Shown: positions 46,240-56,012, counted from the stretch's first letter. The stretch: 64,000 bases of DNA from Pusillimonas sp. T7-7 (GCF_000209655.1 NC_015458.1:496001-560000); one strand, 5' to 3'. A program made the numbers and translations. Notes: generated from the letters alone by a model not told the origin.

Positions 46240-48111
46240 ATGGCTATAGTCTCTTTAGAAAACATTCACTCGCCAGCTGATCTGCGATCGCTGGACCGAT
46301 CCGAGCTTCATGAGATCGCCGCTCAGTTGCGAGAATTCGTGCTGCAGTCGGTCTCAAAAACGGGTGGGCATCTGTCATCCAACCTGGGTACCGTCGAGCT
46401 CACCATCGCCCTGCATCACGTGTTCAATACACCTTATGATCGTATTGTGTGGGATGTTGGCCATCAGTCGTATCCACATAAAATCCTGACCGGACGGCGT
46501 GAGCAAATGGCCACATTGCGCCAGAAAGGGGGGATTTCCGGTTTTCCCAAACGCAGTGAGTCCGAGTACGACGCTTTCGGCACGGCGCACTCATCCACGT
46601 CAATATCGGCTGTGCTGGGCATGGCCGTGGCTTCCCGCAATGCCGGGCTCGATCGCCAGCATATCGCGGTGATCGGTGATGGCGCCATGACAGCGGGCAT
46701 GGTTTTCGAAGCCCTGAATAATGCAGGGGTGACGCCTGACGTTAATGTGTTGGTCATCCTGAATGACAACGACATGTCGATTTCACCGCCAGTGGGGGCG
46801 CTTAACCATTACTTTGCGCGTTTGCTGTCCGGCAGGTTTTACGCTGCAGCCAAGAACGTCGGGCGCGCCGTGTTGCAGCACGTGCCGCCCGTGCTTGAAT
46901 TTGCCCGCCGTATCGAAGGCCATGCCAAGGGCATTGTGTCGCCAGCCACCCTGTTCGAGGAACTGGGTTTCAACTACGTAGGCCCTATCGACGGTCACGA
47001 TCTTGATGCGCTGGTGCCCACGCTTGAAAATCTGAAGTTATTGGGTGGACTGCAGTTTCTGCATGTCGTGACGAAAAAAGGACAGGGCTACAAACTGGCT
47101 GAAGCTGATCCCGTGCTTTATCACGGCCCCGGCAAGTTCGATCCCAGCGTGGGTATTCAAAAACCCAAAGAGCCTCCCAAGCAAACTTTCACCAAAGTTT
47201 TCGGGCGTTGGCTATGCGATATGGCCGAATCCGACCAGCGCCTGCTGGGCATCACGCCAGCCATGCGTGAGGGCAGTGGCATGGTGGAGTTCGAGCAGCG
47301 CTACCCTGATCGCTACTTTGACGTCGGTATTGCCGAGCAGCATGCGGTCACCTTTGCCGCAGGGCTGGCCTGTGAAGGTCAGAAACCTGTTGTGGCGATC
47401 TATTCCACTTTCTTGCAGCGTGGCTACGATCAGCTCATTCATGACGTTGCATTGCAAAATCTGGATGTCACCTTCGCGTTGGACCGGGCCGGTATCGTGG
47501 GCGCCGATGGCGCAACCCATGCCGGGAACTACGATATTGCCTATTTGCGCTGTGTGCCCAATATGATCGTGGCGACGCCTTCCGACGAGAACGAAACCAG
47601 GCTGCTATTAAGTACTTGTTATGAGCATCCTGGTCCGGCTTCTGTCCGCTATCCCCGTGGCGCCGGCTGTGGCGCCCCAGAGAGCAAAGGGCTGGACGTC
47701 GTGCCCGTCGGCAAGGGCGTGCTCAGGCGGGAAGGCCGCCATATTGCCTTGCTGGCGTTCGGTACGCTGGCAGGCGCCGCCTTGCAAGCGGCTGAGAATC
47801 TGGACGCCACTGTAGTCGACATGCGTTTCGTCAAGCCTCTCGACGAAACTCTGCTACAGGAATTGTCCAGTACGCATCAAGCCTTTGTTACGATTGAAGA
47901 CGCGGCTATCATGGGGGGCGCGGGCAGCGCCGTCCTGGAGTTTTTCAGTCAGAAGGGCATAGTTTGCCCTGTGCTGCAATTGGGCCTGCCTGATCTGTTC
48001 ATCGATCATGGCGATCAGACAGCCATTCTTGCCGAGCTTGGGCTCAATGCGGCAGGCATTGAAGGCTCGATTCGGGAACGTTTTGCCGCCTTGCTACCTC
48101 CTATTGCATGA
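46240..48111 (+). CDS. dxs: 1-deoxy-D-xylulose-5-phosphate synthase
   Basis: First step of the methylerythritol-phosphate pathway, joining pyruvate and glyceraldehyde 3-phosphate with thiamine diphosphate. 623 residues. Visible blocks: [52 protein letters not shown] (cofactor), [32 protein letters not shown] and [15 protein letters not shown]. The 119-base gap from ispA holds no obvious terminator, so it is probably the third gene of xseB-ispA-dxs. Confidence 0.97.
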   Translation: MAIVSLENIHSPADLRSLDRSELHEIAAQLREFVLQSVSKTGGHLSSNLGTVELTIALHHVFNTPYDRIVWDVGHQSYPHKILTGRREQMATLRQKGGISGFPKRSESEYDAFGTAHSSTSISAVLGMAVASRNAGLDRQHIAVIGDGAMTAGMVFEALNNAGVTPDVNVLVILNDNDMSISPPVGALNHYFARLLSGRFYAAAKNVGRAVLQHVPPVLEFARRIEGHAKGIVSPATLFEELGFNYVGPIDGHDLDALVPTLENLKLLGGLQFLHVVTKKGQGYKLAEADPVLYHGPGKFDPSVGIQKPKEPPKQTFTKVFGRWLCDMAESDQRLLGITPAMREGSGMVEFEQRYPDRYFDVGIAEQHAVTFAAGLACEGQKPVVAIYSTFLQRGYDQLIHDVALQNLDVTFALDRAGIVGADGATHAGNYDIAYLRCVPNMIVATPSDENETRLLLSTCYEHPGPASVRYPRGAGCGAPESKGLDVVPVGKGVLRREGRHIALLAFGTLAGAALQAAENLDATVVDMRFVKPLDETLLQELSSTHQAFVTIEDAAIMGGAGSAVLEFFSQKGIVCPVLQLGLPDLFIDHGDQTAILAELGLNAAGIEGSIRERFAALLPPIA

Positions 48112-48158
48112 CAGCTTTACGTTTTGCGTTAAAGTTGCACTGTTATCAGCAAGTTATT

Positions 48159-48176
48159 GCCCGCTCGCAAGCGGGC
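48159..48176 (+). terminator. Hairpin between dxs and folE2
   Basis: GCCCGCT (48159-48165), loop CGCA, AGCGGGC (48170-48176), a 7-bp GC stem 47 bases after the dxs stop. The T-run (TTTTTATTTT) starts only 13 bases later, just before the folE2 start, so termination strength is uncertain. Confidence 0.45.
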
Positions 48177-48196
48177 GCGCCTAAGGTTTTTATTTT

Positions 48197-49018
48197 ATGA
48201 ATACTCTGATTGATCCTGCTGTGGCCATGCCCGACGTGCAAAGCAGTGTCGATACACGTCGCATGGCCATTGAACGCGTAGGTGTTCGAGGGGTGCGCCA
48301 TCCCATGTTGCTGGCTGTGGCAGACGGCACGGCCATGCCCACAGTAGGCAATTGGGAGCTCACGGTTGCCTTGCCCGCCGAAGAAAAGGGCACGCATATG
48401 TCCCGTTTTGTGGCGTTGCTCGAGCAGTATCGCACCACCCCCATGACGCCAGGCTTGTTCTGCAACATGGCGCTGGCCATGTTGCCCTTGCTCAATGCGC
48501 GCAAAGGCGACATCAGTGCATCGTTTCCCTACTTCCTGACCAAGCTGGCTCCGGTCTCTGGTGTGGCCAGCCTGATGGACTATGAAGTCACCTGGACGGC
48601 GCGTGTGCAGGCTGAAGGGGAAGGCGACAGCGGTACGGCAGAGTTTGAGCTTTCCGTTCAAGTCCCTGTGACCAGCTTGTGCCCTTGCTCCAAGGCCATT
48701 TCCCAATATGGCGCACATAATCAGCGCTCGCATGTCACGGTCACGGCAGTATTCGAAGACCCGGCCCAGGTCGATCTTGATCGCCTGATCCGTTCCGTCG
48801 AGCAGCAGGCTTCCTGCGAGTTGTGGGGTCTGCTCAAGCGCACCGATGAAAAATATGTCACCGAGCGTGCCTACGAAAACCCCAAGTTTGTTGAAGATCT
48901 GGTGCGCGATGTGGCGGTTCAGCTACAAGGCGTGTCTGCCATACAACGCTTCAGGGTGGTCGCGGAAAACTTCGAGTCCATACATAACCACTCGGCTTAT
49001 GCCGTTGTAGAAGGCTGA
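48197..49018 (+). CDS. folE2: GTP cyclohydrolase FolE2 (type IB)
   Basis: Makes 7,8-dihydroneopterin triphosphate from GTP, the first step to folate and queuosine precursors; the type IB enzyme works without the zinc needed by FolE. 273 residues. Signature [20 protein letters not shown] carries the conserved active-site cysteine; [16 protein letters not shown] and [16 protein letters not shown] are family blocks. The leader hairpin from dxs ends about 20 bases upstream. Zinc-responsive control is known in relatives; I did not find a clear Zur site here. Confidence 0.94.
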   Translation: MNTLIDPAVAMPDVQSSVDTRRMAIERVGVRGVRHPMLLAVADGTAMPTVGNWELTVALPAEEKGTHMSRFVALLEQYRTTPMTPGLFCNMALAMLPLLNARKGDISASFPYFLTKLAPVSGVASLMDYEVTWTARVQAEGEGDSGTAEFELSVQVPVTSLCPCSKAISQYGAHNQRSHVTVTAVFEDPAQVDLDRLIRSVEQQASCELWGLLKRTDEKYVTERAYENPKFVEDLVRDVAVQLQGVSAIQRFRVVAENFESIHNHSAYAVVEG

Positions 49019-49112
49019 TCTACCCGCCTTGCCACCTCAGGCAAAGCAGCGCAGATGAGAAAGCAGCATGGGGCAATGGGCACCATACTGCTGGGCCGTC
49101 TAATGGTTTTAT

Positions 49113-49142
49113 TTGCCAGAAAAGCTGAAAAACTGTTAACAT
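49113..49142 (+). promoter_or_regulatory. Sigma-70 promoter of the rpsF operon
   Basis: TTGCCA (49113-49118), 18-base spacer, TAACAT (49137-49142). Both hexamers are close to consensus. The implied transcript start is about 150 bases before the rpsF ATG, leaving a long leader. Confidence 0.55.
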
Positions 49143-49176
49143 ACCTGGTTTCTTGCTCGATTTATAAGTTGGTTTC

Positions 49177-49275
49177 CAAGCATGGGCGCGAATCCAAACC
49201 AGGGTTCAAAACCATGTGCTTGTCAGCTTATAGGCGGGCTGTCCCTTTTGACTGGCCTCTTTTGGCCTGCAAAAG
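49177..49275 (+). promoter_or_regulatory. Structured rpsF leader (candidate autoregulatory RNA)
   Basis: Two foldable elements lie between promoter and ribosome-binding site. First: CAAGCATGG (49177-49185) with CCA-TG-TGCTTG (49212-49222), enclosing GAATCC (49190-49195) paired with GGGTTC (49202-49207). Second: CTTTTG (49245-49250) with CAAAAG (49270-49275), enclosing GGCC/GGCC. AAGGAG at 49284-49289 follows. Many rpsF leaders bind the S6:S18 complex; I could not confirm that motif here. Confidence 0.4.
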
Positions 49276-49297
49276 ATATCCTCAAGGAGTGTAGTTT

Positions 49298-49678
49298 ATG
49301 CGTCACTACGAAGTAGTGTTTATTGTGCATCCCGATCAAAGCGAGCAAGTGCCTGCCATGATCGAGCGCTATCAAGGCGTTGTTACCACCAATGGTGGTA
49401 CGGTGCATCGTCTGGAAGACTGGGGCCGTCGTCAATTGGCTTATCCCATCCAGAAGCTCGTCAAAGCCCATTACGTTTGCCTTAACATCGAATGCGGCCA
49501 AGTTGCACTCGACGAACTCGAGCATTCGTTCCGCTACAACGACGCCATTTTGCGGCACTTGGTCATCAAGACCAAGAAGCCTGTTACCGCAGCATCGCTG
49601 ATGATGAAATCGGTTGAGCGCGAAGAGGCCCGCAAGGCCAGCGCCGAAACCACCACGGCCAGCCAGTCGGAAGAATAA
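49298..49678 (+). CDS. rpsF: 30S ribosomal protein S6
   Basis: Primary component of the platform of the small subunit, binds with S18. 126 residues: [45 protein letters not shown] and [14 protein letters not shown] are typical. A Glu/Ala/Thr/Ser-rich C-terminal tail follows the fold. Strong AAGGAG ribosome-binding site. First gene of rpsF-priB-rpsR-rplI. Confidence 0.97.
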   Translation: MRHYEVVFIVHPDQSEQVPAMIERYQGVVTTNGGTVHRLEDWGRRQLAYPIQKLVKAHYVCLNIECGQVALDELEHSFRYNDAILRHLVIKTKKPVTAASLMMKSVEREEARKASAETTTASQSEE

Positions 49679-49703
49679 AGGCAATGTTTTCCCGGGTTGC
49701 TGC

Positions 49704-50021
49704 GTGAACCAGTTTGTTCTAACCGCCACTGCCACCGAGGTCCAGCCTTTAAGGTATACCCCGGCCGGCTTGCCGGCAGTTGAAATAACGCTGAGTCACG
49801 AGTCGGAAGTCCAAGAAGCCGGTCATATGCGCCGCATCGAATTGGTTCTTTCCGCAGTTGCCCTCGGAGACATCGCCTTGCTGTTGGCCGACACACCATT
49901 GGGTGCGTTCTTGTCCATAAAGGGGTTTATTGCCCCGGCACGCAAGGGCTCTAACAAGTTGGTGTTGCACATACAGCAGGCTGACCGGGTTTTTGCCGGT
50001 GGCGCAAGCGCCGTTGTTTAG
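49704..50021 (+). CDS. priB: Primosomal replication protein N (PriB)
   Basis: OB-fold single-strand-binding protein that helps PriA restart replication forks. 105 residues from a [40 protein letters not shown] and [20 protein letters not shown] match the family. The frame is open upstream into rpsF but those residues are not conserved. The placement between rpsF and rpsR is the usual proteobacterial one and itself supports the call. A clear Shine-Dalgarno sequence is lacking, suggesting coupling to rpsF translation. Confidence 0.92.
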   Translation: MNQFVLTATATEVQPLRYTPAGLPAVEITLSHESEVQEAGHMRRIELVLSAVALGDIALLLADTPLGAFLSIKGFIAPARKGSNKLVLHIQQADRVFAGGASAVV

Positions 50022-50112
50022 CAGAAATTCATAGCAGAAGCTTGAGCGTCTTGAACGCCAGGCGCATCGAATTTACCGCTCGGAAGAACTCCGGGCACAC
50101 AAGAGGCACATT

Positions 50113-50385
50113 ATGGCTTACTTCAAAAAAAGCAAAGAGAAACGCAAATTCACGCAGCAAAACCCACTGTTCAAACGTCGCAAATTCTGCCGTTTTACAG
50201 CTGCCAATGTTGACGAGATCGATTACAAAGATCTCGACACTCTGCGCGATTTCATCCAGGAAAACGGCAAGATCATTCCTGCCCGCCTGACTGGTACCAA
50301 GGCACACTATCAACGCCAGCTGGACACCGCCATCAAGCGTGCCCGCTTCCTGGCCTTGTTGCCTTACACCGATAACCACAACTAA
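50113..50385 (+). CDS. rpsR: 30S ribosomal protein S18
   Basis: Small-subunit protein pairing with S6. 90 residues, basic; [20 protein letters not shown] and [19 protein letters not shown] are the signature blocks. The single N-terminal zinc-type Cys is a lone one here. It starts after AAGAGGCA, a reasonable ribosome-binding site, and lies 16 bases before rplI. Confidence 0.97.
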   Translation: MAYFKKSKEKRKFTQQNPLFKRRKFCRFTAANVDEIDYKDLDTLRDFIQENGKIIPARLTGTKAHYQRQLDTAIKRARFLALLPYTDNHN

Positions 50386-50401
50386 TCCGGGGCCTATCGT
50401 C

Positions 50402-50857
50402 ATGCAAGTTATTCTGCTCGAAAAAGTTGTCAACCTGGGTAATCTTGGTGAAGTTGTCCGCGTACGCGACGGCTATGCCCGCAACTACCTGATCCCTAAA
50501 AAAATCGCACGCCGTGCGACTGATGCAGCCCTGAAAGAATTCGAAGCTCGCCGTGCCGAACTCGAAAAGCTCCAGGCTGAAAAACTGGCTGCTGCCCAGA
50601 AAGTCGGCGAAAAGCTGTCGGGCTCGACCATTACCGTTGCTCAAAAAGCTGGGGTGGATGGCCGTCTGTTCGGTTCCGTCACCACCATGGACATCGCTGC
50701 TGCGCTGGCCAAGGAAGGTTACGAATCGGTCGAGAAGTCGCAGGTTCGCCTGCCCGACGGTGCTCTCAAGGCCGTAGGCGAGTATCCCGTACAAGTCGTG
50801 CTGCACGCTGACGTCGTATCCGACATCACTGTTGTGGTACAGGGCGAAATGGCCTAA
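50402..50857 (+). CDS. rplI: 50S ribosomal protein L9
   Basis: Two-domain protein at the base of the L1 stalk. 151 residues: [20 protein letters not shown] is the classic N-terminal domain; a long helix ([20 protein letters not shown]) joins it to the C-terminal domain ([20 protein letters not shown]). An in-frame start at 50339 inside rpsR is rejected because the canonical N-terminus begins at 50402. Followed by a terminator. Confidence 0.97.
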   Translation: MQVILLEKVVNLGNLGEVVRVRDGYARNYLIPKKIARRATDAALKEFEARRAELEKLQAEKLAAAQKVGEKLSGSTITVAQKAGVDGRLFGSVTTMDIAAALAKEGYESVEKSQVRLPDGALKAVGEYPVQVVLHADVVSDITVVVQGEMA

Positions 50858-50874
50858 GCCTGTAGCCCTGCGTG

Positions 50875-50900
50875 GTACATTCCCTAATCGGGAAATGTAC
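50875..50900. repeat. Inverted repeat between rplI and dnaB
   Basis: GTACATTCCC (50875-50884), loop TAATC, GGGAAATGTAC (50890-50900): a 10-bp pairing with one bulged A. No T-run follows; the real terminator is 17 bases on. It might stabilise the rpsF-rplI mRNA 3' end or be a regulator site for dnaB. Confidence 0.4.
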
Positions 50901-50916
50901 ATCGCACAAGCAAAAG

Positions 50917-50941
50917 AAAGCCGGTGTATGCCGGCTTTTTT
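50917..50941 (+). terminator. Intrinsic terminator after rplI
   Basis: AAAGCCGG (50917-50924), loop TGTATG, CCGGCTTT (50931-50938), with a run of six T to 50941. Ends the rpsF-priB-rpsR-rplI operon 59 bases after rplI. Confidence 0.88.
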
Positions 50942-50967
50942 ACATTGTTACCCATCTTGCTCGGAGC

Positions 50968-52356
50968 ATGGATTTGGACGCCACGAAGACACACAGTGAC
51001 CCGCAACTCGATTACTTGCGAGTACCTCCGCATTCGGTCGAGGCCGAGCAGTCGGTGCTGGGTGGCTTGCTGTTGGACAATGCTGCCTTCGATCGGGTTA
51101 CCGATGTACTGAACGAAGACGACTTCTATCGATTTGATCACAAGATCATCTGGCAGCATATTACCAGGCTGATCGGTCTGGCCCGGCCTGCCGACGTGGT
51201 CACCGTGCACGAGTCACTGGCCAGCGCCGGCAAGTCCGACGATGTGGGCGGCCTGGCTTATTTGAATGCACTCGCGCACAACACGCCGTCAGCCGCCAAT
51301 ATCCGCCGTTATGCCGAGATCGTTCGTGAGCGTTCCATGCTGCGCAAGCTGGTTTCGGTGGCCGATGAAATCGCCGCCGGGGCCTTCAACCCGCAAGGGA
51401 AGGAAGCCCGTCAGTTGCTCGATGAAGCGGAGTCACGGGTGTTTCAGATTGCCCAGGAAGGCGCCCGTGGCGCCACGGGCTTTCAGGATATACAACCCCT
51501 GCTGACTCAGGTAGTTGAACGTATCGACGAGCTGTATCACCGTGAGGGTGATTCTGATGTGACTGGTGTGCCTACGGGTTTTGCCGATCTGGACCGCATG
51601 ACTTCGGGGCTGCAGGCTGGCGACCTGGTCATTGTTGCCGGCCGGCCATCCATGGGCAAAACCTCATTCTCGATGAATATCGGCGAGCATGTTGCGATTG
51701 AGCAAGGCCTGCCTGTGGCCGTGTTCTCCATGGAAATGGGTGCTGTGCAGCTGGCCATGCGTATGGTCGGGTCGGTGGGCATGCTGGACCAACACCGTAT
51801 GCGTACCGGCAAGCTTACGGCCGATGACTGGCCGCGCCTGACGCATGCGGTGCAGCAGGTCCAGGAGGCTCAAATCTATATCGACGAAACGCCTGCACTG
51901 ACGTCGATGGAAGTCCGGGCGCGTGCGCGCCGCCTGGCTCGCCAGTGTGGCCAGCTTGGCATGATCATCATCGACTATATGCAGCTGATGTCAGGCAGCT
52001 CGTCCGGAGAAAACCGGGCGACCGAAATTTCTGAAATCAGTCGCTCGCTGAAAAGCCTGGCCAAAGAGCTCAACTGCCCGCTGATTGCCTTGTCGCAGTT
52101 GAATCGAAGCCTGGAGCAACGCCCCAACAAACGGCCTGTCATGAGTGACCTTCGTGAATCGGGCGCCATCGAGCAAGACGCCGATTTGATTCTCTTCATC
52201 TACCGGGACGAGGTTTACAACCCCGATTCACCCGACAAGGGTACGGCGGAAATCATCGTGGGCAAACAGCGTAATGGTCCCATAGGTACCGTACGCCTGA
52301 CTTTCCAGGGTTCCAGCACGCGCTTCCTGAACTATACCGGCGGCCTGGGCTCTTAG
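50968..52356 (+). CDS. dnaB: Replicative DNA helicase DnaB
   Basis: Hexameric 5'-3' helicase at the replication fork. 462 residues. N-terminal domain (RVPPHSVEAEQSVLGGLLLD; DDFYRFDHKIIWQHI), then the RecA-type ATPase with Walker A GRPSMGKTSF (Lys231), Walker B IIIDYMQLMSG and the C-terminal DLRESGAIEQDADLI with the arginine-finger region. No intein is present. The ATG at 50968 has CGGAG just upstream; an earlier in-frame ATG at 50872 lies in the terminator region. Confidence 0.97.
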   Translation: MDLDATKTHSDPQLDYLRVPPHSVEAEQSVLGGLLLDNAAFDRVTDVLNEDDFYRFDHKIIWQHITRLIGLARPADVVTVHESLASAGKSDDVGGLAYLNALAHNTPSAANIRRYAEIVRERSMLRKLVSVADEIAAGAFNPQGKEARQLLDEAESRVFQIAQEGARGATGFQDIQPLLTQVVERIDELYHREGDSDVTGVPTGFADLDRMTSGLQAGDLVIVAGRPSMGKTSFSMNIGEHVAIEQGLPVAVFSMEMGAVQLAMRMVGSVGMLDQHRMRTGKLTADDWPRLTHAVQQVQEAQIYIDETPALTSMEVRARARRLARQCGQLGMIIIDYMQLMSGSSSGENRATEISEISRSLKSLAKELNCPLIALSQLNRSLEQRPNKRPVMSDLRESGAIEQDADLILFIYRDEVYNPDSPDKGTAEIIVGKQRNGPIGTVRLTFQGSSTRFLNYTGGLGS

Positions 52357-52385
52357 TCGGACAAGGGGGCTGGTACGGGGAGTGT

Positions 52386-53375
52386 TCAGGACATGGCCAA
52401 AGCCAGATTGTAGGCGGCGCGCAAAGAAGAAGGGTCGGCAATGCCTTGTCCGGCAATATCGAAGGCGGTGCCATGGTCGACGCTGGTGCGTATGAAAGGC
52501 AGGCCAACGGTTACATTGACACCCTGATCTATGCCCAGATACTTCACCGGGATCAGGCCTTGGTCGTGGTATTGGGCCACCACGATATCGAACTCGCCCT
52601 GACGTGCGCGCATGAAGACCGTGTCGCCGGGCCAGGGGCCGCTGGCTTCGATGCCTTCGGCCTGGGCTTGCCGTATGGCCGGCTCGATGACCAATGCTTC
52701 TTCTTGTCCGAAACGGCCTTCTTCTCCGGCATGCGGATTGAGCCCGGCTACCGCTACGCGAGGTCGGACAATACCGGCTTGAAGGCAGGCGCGATGTGCC
52801 AGCCTTATGGTTTCCAGCTCGAGTTCCAGGGTAAGCAGGGTGCTGACCTGATTCAAAGGCACATGTATGGTGGCCAGAATGACACGCAATTCCTGATTGG
52901 CCAGCATCATCGCGTAGTGCGCAGTAGCGCTGCGCTCGGCCAGGATCTCGGTATGGCCCGGGTAGTCGACCCCGCCTGCCTGCATGGCTTTTTTGTTAAG
53001 CGGCGCCGTGACAATAGCGCGTAATTTTCCCGCCATGGCGTCATCAATGGCATGGCACAGATATTCATAGGCCCCACGCCCGGCCAGGGCGCTCAACTGG
53101 CCCGGAGGGAGGTCGGGGGGGAGTTCCTGCCAGCGATTGAGCACGGGAACACGGCCCGGCTGTCCTTGCGCCAGCTCCGGCTCGCTGATCAGTTCCACCT
53201 GCAGCTTGTCTGCCAGGTCGAGCTGGCTGATGGTGTTGTCCAAAATGCTGGCATCGCCATAGACCAGGGCAGCCTGCGGCAAGCCGGCGGCGAAGAGCTT
53301 GACGATGATTTCAGGACCTATGCCGGCGGCATCGCCCATGGTGAAACCGACCGGCAGGGTGGTGGAAGTAGTCAT
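52386..53375 (-). CDS. pdxA: 4-hydroxythreonine-4-phosphate dehydrogenase
   Basis: Oxidises 4-phosphohydroxy-L-threonine in the DXP-dependent pyridoxal phosphate route, which also uses the Dxs product made from the gene at 46240. 329 residues. GFTMGDAAGIGPEIIVK at the N-terminus, TAPLNKKAMQAGGVDYPGHT with metal-site His residues, and YHDQGLIPVKYLG, where the ligand His follows, are intact. An upstream in-frame start (53501) would overlap the PhoH-like gene; MTTSTTLPVGF is preferred. Convergent with dnaB. Confidence 0.93.
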   Translation of the reverse strand: MTTSTTLPVGFTMGDAAGIGPEIIVKLFAAGLPQAALVYGDASILDNTISQLDLADKLQVELISEPELAQGQPGRVPVLNRWQELPPDLPPGQLSALAGRGAYEYLCHAIDDAMAGKLRAIVTAPLNKKAMQAGGVDYPGHTEILAERSATAHYAMMLANQELRVILATIHVPLNQVSTLLTLELELETIRLAHRACLQAGIVRPRVAVAGLNPHAGEEGRFGQEEALVIEPAIRQAQAEGIEASGPWPGDTVFMRARQGEFDIVVAQYHDQGLIPVKYLGIDQGVNVTVGLPFIRTSVDHGTAFDIAGQGIADPSSLRAAYNLALAMS

Positions 53376-53406
53376 GGCCTTGTACCAACCTTGGGAGTCG
53401 GCCGCG

Positions 53407-55044
53407 TCAAAGCGCTTCGCTGGCGTAGTCCGCGAGCCTGGAGCGCTCGCCCCGTTGCAGGGTGATGTGGCCCGAATGCGGCCAGCCCTTGAACCTGTCA
53501 ACCACGTAGGTAAGTCCTGAGCTGCCCTCGGTCAGGTAGGGTGTGTCGATCTGGGCGATATTGCCCAGACAGACGATTTTGGTGCCTGGACCCGCCCGGG
53601 TAACCAGTGTTTTCATTTGCTTGGGCGTCAGGTTCTGTGCCTCGTCGATAATCAGGAATTTGTTCAAAAAGGTACGTCCACGCATGAAGTTCAGTGATTT
53701 GACCTTGATGCGCGAGCGTATCAGCTCCATGGTCGAGTTCTTGGACCAGTCCTGGCCGCCGGTGCCGCCGCCGATCTCGTTATTGCCGGCGCCCAGATGC
53801 AGGACTTCCAGGTTGTCTTCCAGCGCACCCATCCAGGGCAACATTTTTTCTTCTTCTGTACCAGGCAGAAAACCGATGTCGTCACCAACAGGCACAGTTG
53901 CGCGGGTAATGATGATTTCGTTATAACGTTTGGTTTCCAGTGTTTGGGTCAGGGCACTGGCAAGAGCCAGCAGGGTTTTACCAGTACCGGCCTGACCGAG
54001 CAGCGAAACGAAGTCGCAATCGGGATTCATGAGCAGGTTCAAGGCGAAGTTCTGTTCACGATTGCGGGCCGTAATGCCCCACACATTATTCTTGCCGTGG
54101 CTGTAATCACGCAGGGTGGCCAGTACGGCGCTGCGCCCGTTGACTTCCTTGACCTGGGCCTGCAGGGGCATTTCGCCATCGAAATAAACGAACTCATTGA
54201 CAATGAACTCGGAGCACAAAGGGCCTTTGACGCGGTAGTAGGTGGTGCCCCCTTGCTGCCAGGACTCGACATCCTTGCCGTGCTTGATCCAGAAGTTTTC
54301 CGGCAGAGGCATGACGCCGTCGTACAGCAAGTCGGAGTCGTCCAGGACATGATCGTTCAGATAGTCTTCGGCGGGCAGACTGAGCGAAAGCGCCTTGAGC
54401 CGCATATTGATGTCTTTGGAGACCAATATGACTTCGCGCTTGGGATGTGCCAACTGAAGCGCATGCACCACGTTCAGAATGGCGTTGTCAGCCTTGCCCA
54501 GCGGCAGCTCGATAGGCAGCGTCGAGTGCATGGCCGATGTCTGGAAATGCAGGTTGCCCAGCGCTTCCTGGTTGCCCAGGGCGTCGAGCAAGACACCTTT
54601 GTCCAGCTTGTTGGCGCCGCCGACCAGGCCGTCCAGGAAACGGCTGACCTGGCGGGCGTTGCGCGCGACCTCGGACATGCCTTTTTTCTGGTGATCGAGC
54701 TCTTCGAGCACCATCATGGGCAGGAAGATGTCGTGCTCTTCAAACTTGAACAAGGAATTGGAGTCGTGCAGCAAGACATTGGTGTCGAGCACGAACAGCT
54801 TGCGCTTGGCAATCGGCAGTCGGGACTTTTTTTCAGTTCGTGTGGCGACGACCGACAGGACCGGTGGCTCCGGTACGGGAGGCGTCAAGACTTTCGCAGC
54901 AGGTGTGACGGATGCCTGGCGCTTGGCGGCGGGCTTGGCTGGACGAGTTGCCGGAGTCTTGATTTCAGGAGCTTCTGGTATCGCGGTGTCGGGGGTTGCG
55001 GAAACCATGGCGCCCATGCGGGTCGGCAACTTGGGTAGCGGCAT
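53407..55044 (-). CDS. PIN-PhoH2 family ATPase/ribonuclease
   Basis: PhoH2-type fusion: an N-terminal PIN nuclease domain and a C-terminal PhoH ATPase; relatives are reported as RNA helicase/RNases. 545 residues. A Pro/Ala/Lys-rich N-terminal stretch of about 75 residues comes first. PIN acid Asp87 is in VLDTNVLLHDS, with LEELDHQKKG next. The ATPase has Walker A GQAGTGKTLLAL (Lys356), Walker B FLIIDEAQNLT and a sensor region GNIAQIDTPYL. The ATG at 55044 has AGGAG ten bases upstream. It is not preceded by a phoAT antitoxin-like partner. Confidence 0.9.
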   Translation of the reverse strand: MPLPKLPTRMGAMVSATPDTAIPEAPEIKTPATRPAKPAAKRQASVTPAAKVLTPPVPEPPVLSVVATRTEKKSRLPIAKRKLFVLDTNVLLHDSNSLFKFEEHDIFLPMMVLEELDHQKKGMSEVARNARQVSRFLDGLVGGANKLDKGVLLDALGNQEALGNLHFQTSAMHSTLPIELPLGKADNAILNVVHALQLAHPKREVILVSKDINMRLKALSLSLPAEDYLNDHVLDDSDLLYDGVMPLPENFWIKHGKDVESWQQGGTTYYRVKGPLCSEFIVNEFVYFDGEMPLQAQVKEVNGRSAVLATLRDYSHGKNNVWGITARNREQNFALNLLMNPDCDFVSLLGQAGTGKTLLALASALTQTLETKRYNEIIITRATVPVGDDIGFLPGTEEEKMLPWMGALEDNLEVLHLGAGNNEIGGGTGGQDWSKNSTMELIRSRIKVKSLNFMRGRTFLNKFLIIDEAQNLTPKQMKTLVTRAGPGTKIVCLGNIAQIDTPYLTEGSSGLTYVVDRFKGWPHSGHITLQRGERSRLADYASEAL

Positions 55045-55098
55045 ATAGGGTGTGCTCCTGTGGTTTTCAAAAAAGGGCAAGATGGCTTGCCGCAGTAT

Positions 55099-55566
55099 CT
55101 ATTCCTTGTTGCGGACGGCCTGCAAGACTTCGTCGACATGGCCTGGTACGCGCAGGCCGCGCCATTCACGCAGCAGGGTGCCGTCAGCATCAATCAGAAA
55201 TGTACTGCGTTCAATACCCCTTACCTGTTTACCGTACATGTTTTTCATTTTCATGACGCCGAATAGCTCGCACAAGGCTTCGTCCTGGTCGGTGATCAGG
55301 GGAAAGGGCAGTGCCTGCTTTTCGGTGAAGTTGCTGTGCGACTTGAGTGAGTCGCGCGAGACGCCGATGATTTGGCAGCCTGCGTCAACAAAAGCCTGGT
55401 AGTTGTCGCGAAAACCCTGTGCCTGGGTCGTGCAGCCTGGTGTGTTGTCCTTTGGGTAGAAGTACAGCACTGCGCGATGCCCTTGCAAACCCTGCAGGCT
55501 GATTTCACCCTGAGTGCTGGTGGCGGTAAAGTCGGGAATGGGTTTGCCTATGGCAATCTGGCTCAT
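55099..55566 (-). CDS. bcp: Peroxiredoxin, BCP/PrxQ type
   Basis: Thiol peroxidase that reduces hydrogen peroxide and organic peroxides. 155 residues. The peroxidatic Cys45 is in KDNTPGCTTQ with the usual Thr-Pro-Gly context, and YFYPKD precedes it. The resolving Cys found five residues later in many BCPs (Cys50 in E. coli) is Gln here; other cysteines are at 64 and near 98. GAGGAGG ribosome-binding site upstream. The start overlaps the stop of the Mth938-like gene by four bases. Confidence 0.93.
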   Translation of the reverse strand: MSQIAIGKPIPDFTATSTQGEISLQGLQGHRAVLYFYPKDNTPGCTTQAQGFRDNYQAFVDAGCQIIGVSRDSLKSHSNFTEKQALPFPLITDQDEALCELFGVMKMKNMYGKQVRGIERSTFLIDADGTLLREWRGLRVPGHVDEVLQAVRNKE

Positions 55567-56012
55567 GCGGCCTCCTCGCAAGGTAATAGGGCGACAACGA
55601 CACGCCGGCCCTCGGACATCAGAATATTGTAGGTGCGGGCAGCCGCTTGCGTGCTCATGGCTTCCACCCCTATGCCTACGGCGAACAAGGCTTGGGTAAC
55701 GTGGCTGGGCAGCAGGTGCTGCCTGAGCCCGGTGCCTATCAGTACGACCTCGGGCGCATCAGCGGGTTTTTGCGGCGCAGCATCGCCATCGAGGAAGGCC
55801 ATGAGGTCAGGCTTGGCATCAGTGAGCCCCGCGATCTCACGCAGGGTGCCGGCGCTGATGTCTGCGGCCGTGGCTACATGCCAGTGGTGTATTTCACCTT
55901 CAGGCGCAAAGTAGACGGGATGCGTGTAGCTGACCTCGTTGATTTCAACGTAGTCGTGCCCGTAGGCCGTGACGGTATTGAGCGCCGGATTGGATTCGCT
56001 TTGTAATTGCAC
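55563..56012 (-). CDS. Mth938-like domain protein (DUF498)
   Basis: Conserved protein of the Mth938/NDUFAF3-like family; the mitochondrial member assists complex I assembly but no bacterial function is fixed. 149 residues: NTVTAYGHDYVEINEVSYTH at the N-terminus, PEVVLIGTGLRQHLL in the middle and the family ending ARTYNILMSEGRRVVVALLP are present. Translationally coupled with bcp (ATGA overlap). Confidence 0.88.
   Translation of the reverse strand: MQLQSESNPALNTVTAYGHDYVEINEVSYTHPVYFAPEGEIHHWHVATAADISAGTLREIAGLTDAKPDLMAFLDGDAAPQKPADAPEVVLIGTGLRQHLLPSHVTQALFAVGIGVEAMSTQAAARTYNILMSEGRRVVVALLPCEEAA

Noticed and set aside
53797..55038. 413-codon plus-strand frame opposite the PIN-PhoH2 gene
   Set aside because: Composition shadow; the opposite strand has PIN and Walker motifs.
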